Shown piece by piece: positions 22,762 through 34,348 of a stretch of DNA of 64,000 nt. Numbering within the stretch: the stretch's first letter is position 1; the number at the start of each line of letters is the position of its first letter. The DNA is from Phaeosaccion multiseriatum (Eukaryota > Ochrophyta, other classes): contig OZ218953.1 in assembly GCA_965112735.1 (NCBI GenBank), positions 3,038,001 through 3,102,000 on the forward strand. Reading direction: 5' to 3'. A program made the position numbers and the translations under genes. The notes under the pieces were generated by a model. The model did no database searches. It had not been told where the DNA came from and worked only from the letters and a program-made list of their open reading frames with translations.

Positions 22762-22961
22762 GAGAGGGAGACATGGCCTTCACATGCTCGTATGGCTGTA
22801 CTAAGCCCTCGCAAGTCAAGCTGTTCCTCTGCCCATCCGAAAGAGCGTGTGGAAACCTCGTGCACCACATGTGCACCGTCGAGTTTTGCGACAGCAAGGG
22901 TTTTGCGGAAGGCGATTTTGACTACTACTGTAAGCCATGCATGATTGAGGACGGACACTAA
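22665..22961 (+). pseudogene. Frame-shifted C-terminal zinc-finger tail of the Crypton ORF
   Basis: In another frame than the recombinase ORF, an Ala/Ser-rich linker leads without a stop into a Cys/His-rich module of about 60 residues. It begins MAFTCSYGC, has CPSERACGNLVHHMC in the middle and ends YYCKPCMIEDGH before the stop at 22961. The spacing resembles a PHD-like or C4HC3-type finger. One inserted base (or two lost) in the G/A homopolymers at 22612-22644 would bring it into frame with the recombinase. It is thus probably the natural C-terminus of the element's protein, broken in this copy or by a sequencing error. It could instead be a separate small gene starting at the ATG near 22773. 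Confidence 0.55.
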
Positions 22962-23266
22962 GTGTGTCTGTAAATATGAATACCATTGTTATCGTGGTAA
23001 TACCATTAAATCGTCATATCATAGCGTAGTATATTTTGGAGGAGGAGGGGAGAGATACACACACAAAAAAGGAGGGGGGGGGGGAGGGGCGCTACTGGTC
23101 CATATTGGGTACTGTACTAAAAATACCCACTTTTAAAAAAATTGGGTACTAAAAATACCCACTTTCACCGAGTGGGGCATCTCGCCCCACCAAAACCGGT
23201 CATCAATAGAGAGGGGGGGAAAGAAAAAGGAAATAAGGAAAAGATTGCTTTCGCCTTGTGTCGACA
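22962..23266. other. Crypton right edge and promoter of the next gene
   Basis: AT-rich element end with the paired GGGTACTAAAAATACCCAC repeats (about 23107-23165) and the hairpin at 23171-23189. About 75 bp of ordinary sequence then leads to the start of the next gene. Confidence 0.5.
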
Positions 23267-24049
23267 ATGCAGCGCTTCTTCCAGAAGACTCGAGGCACTG
23301 AGGCAAGCCAGGCCAAGACGCCCTCGTTCTTTTCCAGCGGTGCTGGATTGAAAAGAAATGCGACCCAACTGCCCACCAGCAGCGGGCCGTCGCAGCAGCA
23401 GAATCCAAGAGGCATGGCTCCTGCCCAGCGAGTTCCCCGCTCCTCTTCGCACTGGAAGGTGGGAGAGGAGGAGAAAGAAGAAGCGAAGCAACAACTGATG
23501 GAGGCGCAGGGAGCGGAGATGATGTTGGGCGAGAAGGAGCAGCAACGTGGAGGAGGCACTGAGGATGGAAGATGGACGGGGCTCGCGGCGGGAAACCACG
23601 AAGGTCAAGGTGAGCAGCAGCAGCAGCAGCAGCAGCAGCAGGGACAGGAGGGAGAGAACGACGACGAGGAGGAGGAAGACGACGGAGGAGAGGACAGGGA
23701 GGAGGAGGAGGAGGACGGGGGAGAGAACGACAACGACGAGGACGACGACGACGACGATGACGACGAGGAGGAGGAGGAGGAGGAGGAGGAAGAGGAAGCA
23801 GAAGAAGACGACGAAGAAGAGAGAGACCAAGAGGACACCAGGGGGCGGGACGAGGAGGGGGACGCCGAGAAGGCAGACTTCTCCCACAAGAAGAACATGG
23901 CTGTCGACGAGGATGAAGGCGGCACGGTGGCGGCGGAGGAAGGCGGAGTACGCGCTGCTACAGAGTGTCAGGGACACGTCACCCGACAACAGCCAACTCA
24001 ACCGCTCAACCCCTACCGGCACGCAGAGGAGCCCTTGCCCCAGCCGAAC

Positions 24050-24092
<43 letters not shown>

Positions 24093-25516
24093 TTCCGCCT
24101 GACCGGCGCAGCAAAGCGCGGCAACGACCCCAGCGCCCCCCGAGCCTTCTCGGTGGTGGGCCTCTTGGTGGCTCTCCGAACGGCAGCAGCGGACAGGAGG
24201 AGAGGGGGGCCCATGCTCATGCGACCCCTTCTCCGTCTTCGCACACGCATCAAGCACCCCCCCCAACTGAAGCTCCGCCTGCCCCCAAGCGTCCAGCAGG
24301 AGGAGAGGGGGGCGCAGGGGCTTCAGGAGGCGGCAACTCAAACAACGTGGGCTTCAAGTCGCAGCCGCAGCAGCAGCAGCAGCGGGCCACGAGCAGTCAG
24401 CAGCGGCAAGATGGCATGGCAGAGGCCTTGCTGCACACACCTCAGCGCAACCCTCAGCACGCGCACCCGCGGCAGCTCCAACAGCAGCAGGAGCAGCACG
24501 AGCGACCCTTCAAGCGGCCGAGGCAAGGCGCAGCAGAGGGCGGGGCGGCAGAGGCGACGGCAGGACATGTGCCACGACCCAGCGGGACGCCGGGAAGCGA
24601 TCGCGTTGAGATGGCGCGGCAGCCTCTGGTGCCCAGCAGCGCTGAGGCCATCGCTCCTGCTCCGCAGGCGACAGTTGTTCCGGAGACGAATTATACTGCT
24701 CAGGTGCGTGCGTGAGAGAGCAAGCCCTCCGGAGTGAGCTTTCGCTTGGCCTCCCTCTGTCACCTCAGACGCGGTCACGCACTTGTCGCTCGCCCACACC
24801 CCCCTGCCCCCCTCAGCGTTTCAAAAACATTGTATTGTGATGCCTTTTGCGGCACAAGTCGTGCGCATCGTCAGGGAGAGAAAGATATGGGGTATTATCT
24901 TCCCCTTCCTGACTGACCCTCCCAAGCCCCCTCTCCTCTCGTCTCCTCTCGTCTCCTCTCGTCTCTTTGCGTTACTTGCTCACCCCGCAGGCTCGGGCAG
25001 AAGCCCACCTCAGGCAGGAGCAGCACAGGAACGTTCTGCGCGAGTTCCACGCACAGCGCGTCATGGTGAAGAACAGCCTCATGCAGGCCGTGCAGCAGCT
25101 CAATGCACACATGGAGGACTTGGCTCAGAGGGCCGAGGAGCGCTTCCAAGACGGCTTGCTCCAGGAGGGCAAGTGCCTCGCCACCATAGACACGAGGTGA
25201 GGAGGGCGGAAGGAAAGGAGGGAGGGAGAGAGGGAGGGAGGGACGAAGGGAGGTGCCCGGGATCAGGCGTGGCTCGGTAGGAAGAGCCCACATGTTCTCT
25301 TCTTCCTTGCCAACGCTTTTCGCCTCTCGTCGTTTGATCCTACTTGTACTGCTACTGCTACTGCTGTATCACCAACTGCTACTGCTACTTCTTCTGCGTC
25401 CCTGCCCCCTCCTCGCGCTGCCTCATAGGAGCGCGACTATGGCAAATGCGATGAAGCGGGTGGAAGCCCTCTACAGAAGCGTTTTGGAGGCCACAGGTGC
25501 AGCACGGCCGACCTGA
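23267..25516 (+). CDS. Unrecognised acidic, poly-Q protein with C-terminal coiled coil
   Basis: Exons 23267-24703, 24991-25196 and 25429-25516 join in phase to about 576 residues. The ATG at 23267 is preferred over an in-frame GTG nine bases upstream. The N-terminus reads MQRFFQKTR, which loosely recalls the aromatic end of a PCNA-binding box but lacks the full motif. A long disordered middle follows: Asp/Glu blocks (23660-23830), poly-Gln (24055-24088) and proline/glutamine stretches. Exons 2-3 encode a continuous helix of about 95 residues (HLRQEQHRN ... MKRVEALYRSVLEA). Its layout recalls the Cor1/SYCP3-type coiled coil of chromosome-axis proteins, but I see no diagnostic residues and the resemblance is weak. 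It lies directly after the Crypton, so its promoter may be partly element DNA. Confidence 0.6.
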
Positions 25517-26631
25517 GGCGAAGACAGTTGAACAGATGCGCCCAATGCAAACCCCATGCGAGAGACGCTGTGGGCAGGAGTGCCCAGAGAGGAGAAGAAA
25601 TGGGAAAGAGGAGAGCGTTGGAACCACAGCAGGGTGCAAGAGCGAGTGTTGGTGGTGCGCAAGAGCGAGTGTTGGTGGTGCGCAAGATGTGTGGAACGAG
25701 ACGCCGCCGGAGCTTGGGCAGCTTGTGCCTGAGGATCGTTCGAGCGGGAAGTGTCCGCCTGGGGTTTGTGCGAGAAGCTTCATTCTCGCCTCTTCCCTTG
25801 TTGGGGGGGTACACACTCGCTCCTGAGTGTCTGTGTGCGTGCGCGCGTGTGTACGTGCGTGCGTACGTGAGCACCTGGGGGCAAGACACTCCGTCCGCAC
25901 CACGAGGAGGAAGGCATTGCAGGCACTAACTGCGGGTAGGCGCTGTGTACTGCCATCTGTGCATACATGTAGGTAGAGAGTAGATAGCGCTCGCACTCCG
26001 CGATTGACTGGGAGGACACCGCTTTGGCGAGGAAGGAGTGCGAGGAGTCGGGGCCGGGGGGTGGTAGATACAGCTCAGGGACACAGAGCTATAGCAAGTG
26101 TAGATATAGCGGGGGCGGGGGAGGGGAGGAGGGAAGAGGAGGGGCGAAGGTGGTCGTCGTAGTAGGAGTGGGCGCTCCAAAGCACACACACGCGCGCGAG
26201 GGCAGACATATACAAACACATTCACACGTACGTACACACACGTTTCTGTGCTACGGACTAGAATACTGAATTGAATATGAAATGTGAAGGCAATACATAC
26301 CGAATACTGAAAAAAATGTGAAGGAAACGCAAACCATTTCGTTCACAATGTCTCATGTATTTGGCGGTGAAGATGAGAAGTGAAAGTGCACATTTTTTTT
26401 TCTTCGATTTTTTCCAGTACAGTAAGCACTCAACATCAGCATATGACATGAGCGGGGCTTTGGGGTGATGGGGGGGGCTGGCGCAGTGAGACAGAGGGAG
26501 AGGGTTAGTGAGAGGGCGTCCGGCGCTTCTTGAGGGAGCTCCCTCGCACCCGCCGAGAAGAGGCCCTCTTGCCACCATGTATGTGTAGATAAGCCACTAC
26601 TCGGGGGGAGGGCTCTCCTTGCATCCTATCT
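25517..26631. other. Intergenic region between convergent genes
   Basis: No gene supported. It includes a 26-bp direct duplication around 25635-25685 (GTGTTGGTGGTGCGCAAGA core twice), an ACAC/TGCG-rich stretch, and AT-rich sequence at 26265-26420 with AATACTGAA repeats likely to hold poly(A) signals for either neighbour. Confidence 0.5.
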
Positions 26632-29600
26632 CTACCTCCCCCTTCTACTCCTCACAATGCCCTCGGTGCCCATGAGCAGGTCTGCCGTTCGCACCGCCCT
26701 CTTGAAGGCCGCCGCCTTTATTGCTGCGTCGTCGAGCACGTACTCCTCCACCACACACTCTGCCAGTCTGCATCCCCTATGCCTCCCGGATGCCCCTCCG
26801 CTGCTGCACCGACCATCACCATCACTATCACTGTCAGCATCACCATCGCACCAGTCGTTGCCCTCTTCTTTCCCAGTGCTGTACATGATACCCTCAGCCG
26901 CAGAGGGCGGCGGCACGATTGGCCGGAGGCTCCTCGCCAACAGCCCCCGTAACCAACCATCATCATCTTCTACTCTGCCCACTCGTCTCGAAACACCGCC
27001 TCCTCCTCCTCCTCCTCCTCCTCCTCCTCCTCCTCCTCCTCCTCCTCCTCCTCCTCCTCCTCCTCCTCCTCCTCCTCCTCCTCCTCCTTCCCACCCCTGC
27101 CCCTTCCCCTGCCCCTCCCTCCACTCTTCCGGGTCTCCCTCCGCCACACCCCCAAGCCCATCCCCATCCCCGCATGGTGCTGCTGTTCCACCACCTGCTG
27201 TACCACCAACTGCTGTACCACCACCATCAAGCCCGAGCTGACTCTCCAAGCGTAGCAGACGCTCGACAGCCTTTCCATGCGACCACCCGACATTCACCAT
27301 GGACGTGACCACCAGCTCACGCAACACATCACTTGCCACAACCTGTATGACCCCTGCTTCCATGAGTTGTTGTGCCTCCTCCTCTTCCGCTTCGTCTTCG
27401 GTCCACCCCTCTTGCTCATCTCCGCTGCCTCCCTCCTCGTGCGTGCTCTCCTCCACCTTTGCTTCTCTTTGTCCTCCTCGTCCTCCTCGTCCTCCTCGTC
27501 GTCGTCCTCCCCCCCCCCCCCCGGTTGCTATTGCTACTGCTCCTGCGGCCCTGATGATGCTGTCCGCCTCTCTCTGCAGTGCTACACAGGCCAGAACCTC
27601 GGCCACCCCTCCCCCCGGCAGCACTCCACCTCGACTCTCTGCGTCGGTAAGTAGGCACACCGCCCTCCAAAAGCCGTGTTCCAATTGCACGCACATCTGC
27701 CGCACTGGGGAGCAGAGTATCACGACGGCCGGGAAACCCCCGTCCTCCCCCTCCTTCTTCTCCTCTTCCTGCTCGTCACCCTCACTCTCGTTCTTCTTCT
27801 TGTTCTGCTGATTGAGGAGCATGTCCTGATGATAATGGTTCTCCAGCTTGAGCAGTTCGTCGAGCATGTCTGCCAAGGGGTCTCCTTCCACTTGGGCTCC
27901 ATATTGAAGGTTCAGGACCGGAAACTCGTCTCCCTTCTCGTCATCCCCCCCCCCTCCCTTCTCTTCTTCTCTTTCCCCCACTTCTTCTCCTCTATATTCA
28001 CGATGTCCTCCTCCTCCTCCTCCTCCTCCTCCTCCTCCTCCTCCTCCTCCTCCTCCTCCCCCTCCTCCTTCACACTCCACGCCAACTCTACCGCTGCTGC
28101 TTATGCACTGATGTGCCTGTAGCAAGACGTACGTCTCCGGCCCGCGTATGCCCAGATCCCTCGTCCTTCGCCCTCGTCCGCCCACACCTCCAGCCTCTCT
28201 GGGGGCGAAAAAGCGCCTCTCCTCCTCCGCCATCCACCCTCCCTCCAAAAGCGTCACTTCGATATCGAGGCTGTCGAGAAAGAATCGAGCAGCCGGCGGC
28301 ATGCAGCAGGGGTAGAGAGGAGGGCGGGGAAACAGATTACACACTGTACTGCGGTACGGACAGCCTCTGTCCTGACACCTCTCACCCCCCTCTGTCCTGA
28401 CACCCCTCACCCCTCTGTCCTGACACCCCTCACCCCTCACACACTGTACTGCGGCACGGACAGCCTCGTCTCTCTAACGGCTCTTCACTCGCTCTGTCCT
28501 CCGCCCACCCGGGTCATTCAGGCTCTGCTTTGCGGGGAGAGCTCTAGGGAGGTCTGTCTCACTAGCTGCTCACTCACTCACTCACCCACTCACCCACTCA
28601 CTCACTCACTCACTCATTCACTCACTCAGACAGTCAGTCAGTCAGTCAGTCAGTCAGTCACACAAAAATTGGGTTATTCACCCAACCACTCTCTCACTCT
28701 CTCCCTCCCTCCCTCCCTCACCTGCGTCCAACGTGGTGTGGCTGTAGGTGCAGCACATCGGCAACAGGACGTGCGCCTGCCAGGAGGGCCACCGCTTCGG
28801 CCTCCCCTTGCAACATGTCCGCCACAACCAATATTCCCTTGACCCTACACGCCTCTTGTACCTGTGTGTGTGTGTGTGTGTGGAGAAAGAGAGATAAGAC
28901 GGAGAGAGAGAGAGAGATGGATGGGAGGGGGGGATGTGGAGGTGGGAGGGAGGGACGGAGGAAGGAGGGAGAGAGTGAGGGAGAGAGAGCGGGACGTGAA
29001 TGCTTCTCAAGGGACCCTTCGACACTCTGACAGCCGGACAGCCCGACTACCGGGCTAGGGGATATAATCGAGGGAATCGATTTCAGCGCACCGGAACAAA
29101 GCAAGGCAAGGCGGCAACAACTACGCTTTCCTTCGCTCCTTGCAAGCCCGAGAGGGTGCGTGCGTGCCTGCGTGCCTACACCTCACTGCGTACAAACCTG
29201 AGGGCTGACGTTCTCTCTGACTACGAGGAGCTCCACTCGCAGGTGCAGCAAGATGCGCAACACCGCATTGGCGAATCCTAGCCCGTCATCAGAGTGTGAG
29301 GAACCCTCGTGCAGGAGCAACTCCTCCACGGACTCGCTCGAGGGAGAAGAGGGCGTTGTGTGTTGGCGATTGCCCCCCATACTACCACGACCTCTACCAC
29401 CACCGCCCGTAGGAGGGGCTAATGCTACAGCAGCAGCAGCAGCAGCAGCAGCGTTGGTACCAGTAGAGACGAGGGCTCCAAAGACGACAACCGTGCCGTG
29501 GCACAAGCTCCATGCACCACCATCGCTGGCGCCGCTGCAAGTGCTGTCCTCCACCGCTGTCCCTCGGCCTTTGGACCCCTCTTCTCTGCGACTGATGCTG

Positions 29601-30872
29601 CTGCTGCTGCTGTTGCTCCTCCTCTCGCCCTCTCCTCTCTTCCTCTTGGTCAGTAGAGCCAGCCCTTCCCTGAGGCTATTCTCCACAAAGGGGGCCACGG
29701 GAATCACCACAGCCCTAGGAATCGTTCGACTGCACTCTGTCACTGGCCCGACCAAGTGGAAGCACTGCAGCAGGGACAAGGCGGGGCAGGATGAAGCATC
29801 CCTTTTGTCTTCACAGTCACCCTCAGCCACGGCATGGAGGGCCTCAAGGGCCAAGGTCATGGGCACGTCCAGGAGGGGGGGGGCTGGGATGGCAGTGGAT
29901 GGCGGGGGCTCGTCTCGACCCTCCCCAGAGTAAGCACCACTTCCTCTGCTCCTTCCACTCAGGGGCCCCTCTCTGTCTCTATCTGTAGCCAGCCAGCCCT
30001 CCTCGGACGCATCCGAGAGCGGCCGGGGTGCAGAGGGAGAGCTGTGCTGCAGGCCGGCTGCCAGGGCTTGCGGGCTGAACAAGCTTGAGGGGAGGAAGGC
30101 ACCGTCCCACACTCTGTGACAAATATCACAGGCCCTCCAGAGGCCTCGGCGAATCGTGCCGTTGTCGTAGCCTTCGCAGAGGAGCTTCTCCCACACAGAG
30201 ACAGTCAAGCCAATCTAAGGGAGGGAGGGAGGGAGCATCCATACCTCAGACACAGACACACACACGGATTAAGGAGTACAGTGGGCAGGGGGGGCGAGGG
30301 GGACCCTCGAGGTCCGGGTACGGGAGGAGAGCCGAAGAGCAGCAGCTGGGGGGGTGAGGGAAGCGATGCGCCCGAATATGGGTGTGGGAAGAGTGGAAGC
30401 ACTGCACAGCAAGGCCAGAACTCTGTATAGTGAATCGCACCACCCCATGCCATGAATGACCCACCATGGTGGCGAGGGTGGTGACTCCGCTGCCGTAGCT
30501 CGCCTGGAATGTGGCACACACGTCGAGCAGCAGTGGGCCCACTGGGTGCCGGACGTCCAGGCACTCGAGCAGAGCAACGCAGTCGGAGCAGGACACCAAC
30601 TCCTCCAGGCCTGCAGGGCCACGGCGAGAGGGAGAGGGCGGAAAGGGGAAGGCCCAGACAACAGGAGGAAACCTTACGGGCCAGGCACAGAGCATCTAGG
30701 GGGGGGAGGGGCGGATACGCACGTTTGTCTCACCGTTTTCATGGCTGGTGTGGATGAGCTTCACAGCAGAGGTCGGGCCCAGGAGAGATGAGAGACTCGT
30801 ACAGATCGCTTTGGCGGCTTTGGCCAGGCTCCCCACTTCCTCCTCCACTTCAGGCAGGGAGTGGTCTGCCAT
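26632..30872 (-). CDS. Divergent group II chaperonin-like protein (BBS6/BBS10/BBS12 type)
   Basis: Minus-strand exons 30872-30734, 30610-30465, 30214-29198, 28861-28722 and 28270-26632 join in phase to about 1,026 residues. Chaperonin landmarks appear in order: SLSSLLGPTSAVKLIHTSHENG at the N-terminus (compare LLGP...K); RHPVGPLL and YGSGVTTLATM, where active CCT subunits have HP and GDGTT; an equatorial helix WEKLLCEGYDNGTIRRG; apical-domain strands VQEACRVKGILVVADMLQGEAEAVALLAGARPVADVL; and a C-terminal helix ending KRAVRTADLLMGTEGIV. The altered ATP motif and large low-complexity insertions (poly-Gly from GGA repeats at 26998-27086, poly-Gly/Glu at 28014-28067) point to the non-catalytic chaperonins that help assemble the BBSome, rather than a CCT subunit. 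That role is inferred. The start ATG at 30872 is the first in frame. It is divergent from the RFC gene. Confidence 0.65.
28271..28721 (-). repeat. Intron with CTGTCCTGACACCCCTC and TCAC/AGTC repeats
   Basis: Inside the chaperonin-like gene. Three to four copies of a CTGTCCTGACACCCCTC unit (28366-28435) lie between two near-identical GTACTGCGG-ACGGACAGCCTC sequences (about 28347 and 28446). Further on are (TCAC)n (28570-28625) and (AGTC)n (28629-28660) tracts. Confidence 0.8.
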
Positions 30873-31131
30873 CCAACCTTGCGTCTTCGCCTTCACTGAT
30901 ACTCGAGGGTCGCATGAATCACAACTTAGGTGACACCACTGCGCCGGGGCCGAGGACTAGAGCCCAGCTGCGTCCCCCCGACCCCCTGGCATGGCTGAGG
31001 AGGTGATAAGCAAGAAAGGAGAGAAAGGAGAGAAGTTTGCACGTTGGTGATTCGATCACAGACTTTGAGTTTCAGCTCATCGCCTCTTTTAAAAAATAAG
31101 GTAAGGTAAACCATTACAATAAGAAAACATC
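30873..31131. promoter_or_regulatory. Shared promoter interval of BBS-type chaperonin and RFC genes
   Basis: These 259 bp separate two divergent start codons. The RFC side is AT-rich (TTTTAAAAAATAAGG, 31088-31102) and might place the start site. No clear TATA box with fixed spacing is visible. The arrangement suggests a bidirectional promoter. Confidence 0.5.
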
Positions 31132-33818
31132 ATGGCGCCGGCAGACATGGATGTGGGAGAGGACGAGGGTCAGCCGCAGCAGCAGCACCACGGAGGGAAC
31201 CCCAAGGGCGGAAGTGGCAAGCTCCAACCATGGTAAGATCATCCCCCCCCCGATATTCCCCCCCCCCGATATTCCCCCCCCCCGATATTCCCCCCCCCCA
31301 ATTCGTAGAGGGTGTCTTGATGTGTGTCCCTTCCCCCCCCCCCAAACCCCTTTGCTTCTCTCGCTGCGAAGGGTGGAGAAGTACCGCCCGAAGAACGTGG
31401 ACGAGGTGGCGTACCAGGAGGAGGTGATTCTGACGCTCAAGAAGGCCATCGAGACTGGCGTCATGCCCCACCTGCTCTTCTACGGCCCTCCGGGCACGGG
31501 CAAGACCAGCACCATTCTCGCGGTGGCTCGCACGCTGTTCGGAGCGGAAGTGTACAAGAAGAGGATACTTGAGCTAAACGCCTCCGACGAGCGTGGCATT
31601 AAGGTAGTGATCCATCGCCCCCCCCCATTTTTCCCACTTTGCTTTCACCTCTTATCTCTGCCCCTTCGCCTCCGCCACCCTCCTTTTACCACCCCATCCG
31701 TGCTCCATTCGCCGCCGCACCCCCTTCCCTCTCCCTGCCTAGGTGGTGAGGGAAAAAATCAAGACCTTTGCGCAGCTGGCGGTCGGAGGCGGGGGAAGAC
31801 AGACCAATGGCAAGCCGAGTCCTCACTTTAAACTCATCATTCTGGACGAGGCCGACACAATGACTCCAGAGGCACAGGCTGCGCTAAGAAGGACCATGGA
31901 GACGCACAGCAAGGTAGGGATGGTACCCCAAGCAACACCACAGGAGGGAACCCAACCAGGCCTACGTGGGGACAGGAGGATGAGGCAGGATGGCGGCTGA
32001 CATGGGCAGGGGATGAGTGCGGTGCTCTCCTCGGGATGGGCTGTGGGGTGGTGCATGCGTGAGGCGTAGCGTGTGGCCGGCCCAGTATATTCCGTAGTAT
32101 ATTCCGTGGTATATTCCGCACCCGAGGCAACAATCGCTTCCTTCCCGTCCTTCCCGTCCTTCCCGTCCTTCTCGCCTAAGCAACCCCCCCCTACCCGCCC
32201 GGGCCTCCTCTCCACCCGTCCCTCTCTGTGCGTGTTTTGTGTGCCCCATTTCTCGCGCTAGGTGACCCGATTTTGCCTGATTTGCAACTACGTGACCCGG
32301 ATCATTGAGCCCCTGGCCAGCCGTTGCGCCAAGTTTCGCTTCCGGTCGCTCAACCAGGTAATTGGACAAGGGACGGTTCATTATACCAAGTGTCTGGGGT
32401 AGACCCAGGCATGTAGGGCTTGCGTCTCTTCCCACGTCCTCCCCCTACCTATTGTACTTGTACTTGAGTGGGGGTGTGTTCGTGACCATAAACCTCCCTC
32501 ACTTCCTCCCCTCCATGTCATCCGGGTCATTCCTTCCCCCACCCCTTGGTATCCATTGATATCCGGCTGCCCATTCCCGTCCGATAGGAGTCAATGCTGA
32601 CTCGGCTCAACACGATTGTCTTGGCGGAGTCCATCCGGGTGCAGCCCCCTGTGCTCGAGGCCATTGTGGGCCTGTCTGCAGGGGACATGAGAAGAGCAGT
32701 CATGATGTTGCAGAGCGGGCACATGCTCAATGGGGGAAACAGCGAGACAGAACTCAGCCTGGAGACCGTGGAAGACGTGGCCGGTACGTCAGACTGACCT
32801 AAGCGAAGAAGGGGCTTTAGCAGTAAGCAGCAGCAAGTTACAGTGTCGCTTCGGGCTTTTTAGTGAAGTCTGTTTAGTCACGCGAAGTGGACTGCCTGCT
32901 GATCCCTCCCCTCTCCTCCCCTCCACCACTGCTGCTGCGGCTTCCTAACTACTGCTGCTGTATCACCAACTGCTGCTAATGTCTTTCGATGTCTGCCGCA
33001 TTGCTCCACTGCTACTCCTCCCCTCCTGTCCTCCCCTCCTTCCGTTCTCACCTACCCCTCTTGCCGCACCTCCAGGCAAGCTCCCAGAGGATCTGATGAA
33101 GCGGCTGTGGGCCGTGATGCGCACCACCAAGTACAAGGACCTCGAGGCAGCGGTGGAAGAGATCATCTGCGAAGGCTTCCCGCTGCAGGTACGTGCGCGC
33201 GTGCGTGCGTGCGTGGGCGTAGTACACTACAGTTACTGAACAGTCGCACAATATCGACACGGCGCTCCTGCGCGCTTCATTCGCCTTCGTTGTACTTTTT
33301 CTTTGCGGCCTTGTGATGTGGCATCCACCAGCTACCTACTTACTGACTTACCGGCCGCCAGATCAGGGTCGGGGTCGGGGCCAGGGTCACGATCAAGTTC
33401 AGCACAAAATGAAGTCCAGCGTCCCCCTGTTTCAACTCTCTGACTCTACTCCGTCTCTCACGACGTCCTCCCCTCCCATCTCCCGCCCCCTTCCCCCCTG
33501 CCGCCGTCGCCCCGTCACCCCCTTCCTTCTTCCCTCTTCCCCCTTCTCTCTCCCCTCTTCTCCCTCTTGCCTCTCTCTCTATCCCTTGTTACTTCCACTG
33601 CCGTATGTATCCAATCGTGTGTACAGGGGCTCCTCCTCCGTCTGCAGCAAGACGTACTGTGCGACACTTCCATGGGAGACGGAAGCAAGGCGCGCATCTG
33701 CGTGCAGCTCGCTCGGGCGGACAAGGCTCTCATCGATGGGGGAAGCGAGACGCTGCAGCTGCTGAACACGGCGGGCCTCATCATGAGGGAACTGAACGGG
33801 ATTGAGCTCACAGTCTGA
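31132..33818 (+). CDS. RFC4: Replication factor C small subunit, RFC4 type
   Basis: Seven exons, 31132-31232, 31372-31603, 31743-31913, 32262-32357, 32588-32783, 33076-33188 and 33627-33818, join in phase to 366 residues; human RFC4 has 363. AAA+ clamp-loader motifs are complete: [19 protein letters not shown], Walker [16 protein letters not shown] box [23 protein letters not shown], Walker [19 protein letters not shown], sensor 1 [10 protein letters not shown], arginine-finger SRCAKFRF, then [12 protein letters not shown], and the C-terminal collar helices. FAQL and [10 protein letters not shown] fit human RFC4 better than the other small subunits. It acts with RFC1-3 and RFC5 to load PCNA at primer ends in the nucleus. 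The short N-terminal leader is Gln/Gly-rich. Intron 1 carries a 16-bp C9-GATATT repeat, intron 3 three copies of GTATATTCCGT, and intron 5 the dispersed GTATCACCAACTGC motif. Confidence 0.93.
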
Positions 33819-33984
33819 TTGATCCGTCTCTAAGAGGGGAGGCCGGGGAAGGGGGTCTGATCCTCTCTACGAGGGAGAGGGACAGGAGAGGGAGAGAGAG
33901 GAGAGGAGAGGAGAGGAGAGGAGAGGAGAGGCGAGGAGAGTTAGCACCGCCACGCTACGGGGCTCATCAACAGACGAGGCAGAC

Positions 33985-34037
<53 letters not shown>

Positions 34038-34340
34038 CGCTTGGCTTTATTGCTTGGGCTTTGGGGGGGGGGTCGTACGGCGAGGTCCTTCGGGTGATCA
34101 AGTTCCCATGTCTGGTGAGGTGGGTGGGTGGGCTGTAGGAGTGTGGGAGGGGAAAGACACGCCCCGCCCCGCCCCGCCCCCGCTTTGCCTGCCTTTTAGC
34201 GCACCCCATCCGAAGGTACACCGTGCTGGTCTCCTCTCTCTCTCTCTCTCGTCTCGCTCGCCTTCTCAAGGCTATCCCTACCTACCCTCACACGAAATCC
34301 TCACACATGGAAAAGAAAAAAATATGACGATGAATAAAAT
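33819..34340. repeat. RFC 3' region with (GGAGA)n and (AGGC)n repeats
   Basis: No gene seen. Pentanucleotide GAGGA repeats (33880-33932) and about 12 AGGC units (33989-34037) are followed by a GC-rich stretch with (CCCCG)n near 34160 and a TC tract at 34232-34250. Confidence 0.8.
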
Positions 34341-34348
34341 ATGACGAT

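Larger units (their letters stand above)
19617..23190 (+). mobile_element. Crypton-type tyrosine-recombinase element
   Basis: The segment contains a spliced tyrosine-recombinase gene and is bounded by two similar hairpins: GTGGGGCACCTGCCCCAC near 19633-19650 and GTGGGGCATCTCGCCCCAC near 23171-23189. Inside each hairpin lies AT-rich non-coding DNA (19651-19730; 22965-23165, with a repeated GGGTACTAAAAATACCCAC). No long terminal repeats, reverse transcriptase or DDE transposase is visible. That matches Cryptons, which use only a tyrosine recombinase and lack long terminal inverted repeats. The exact ends are inferred from the hairpins and could be off by tens of bases. Confidence 0.65.
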
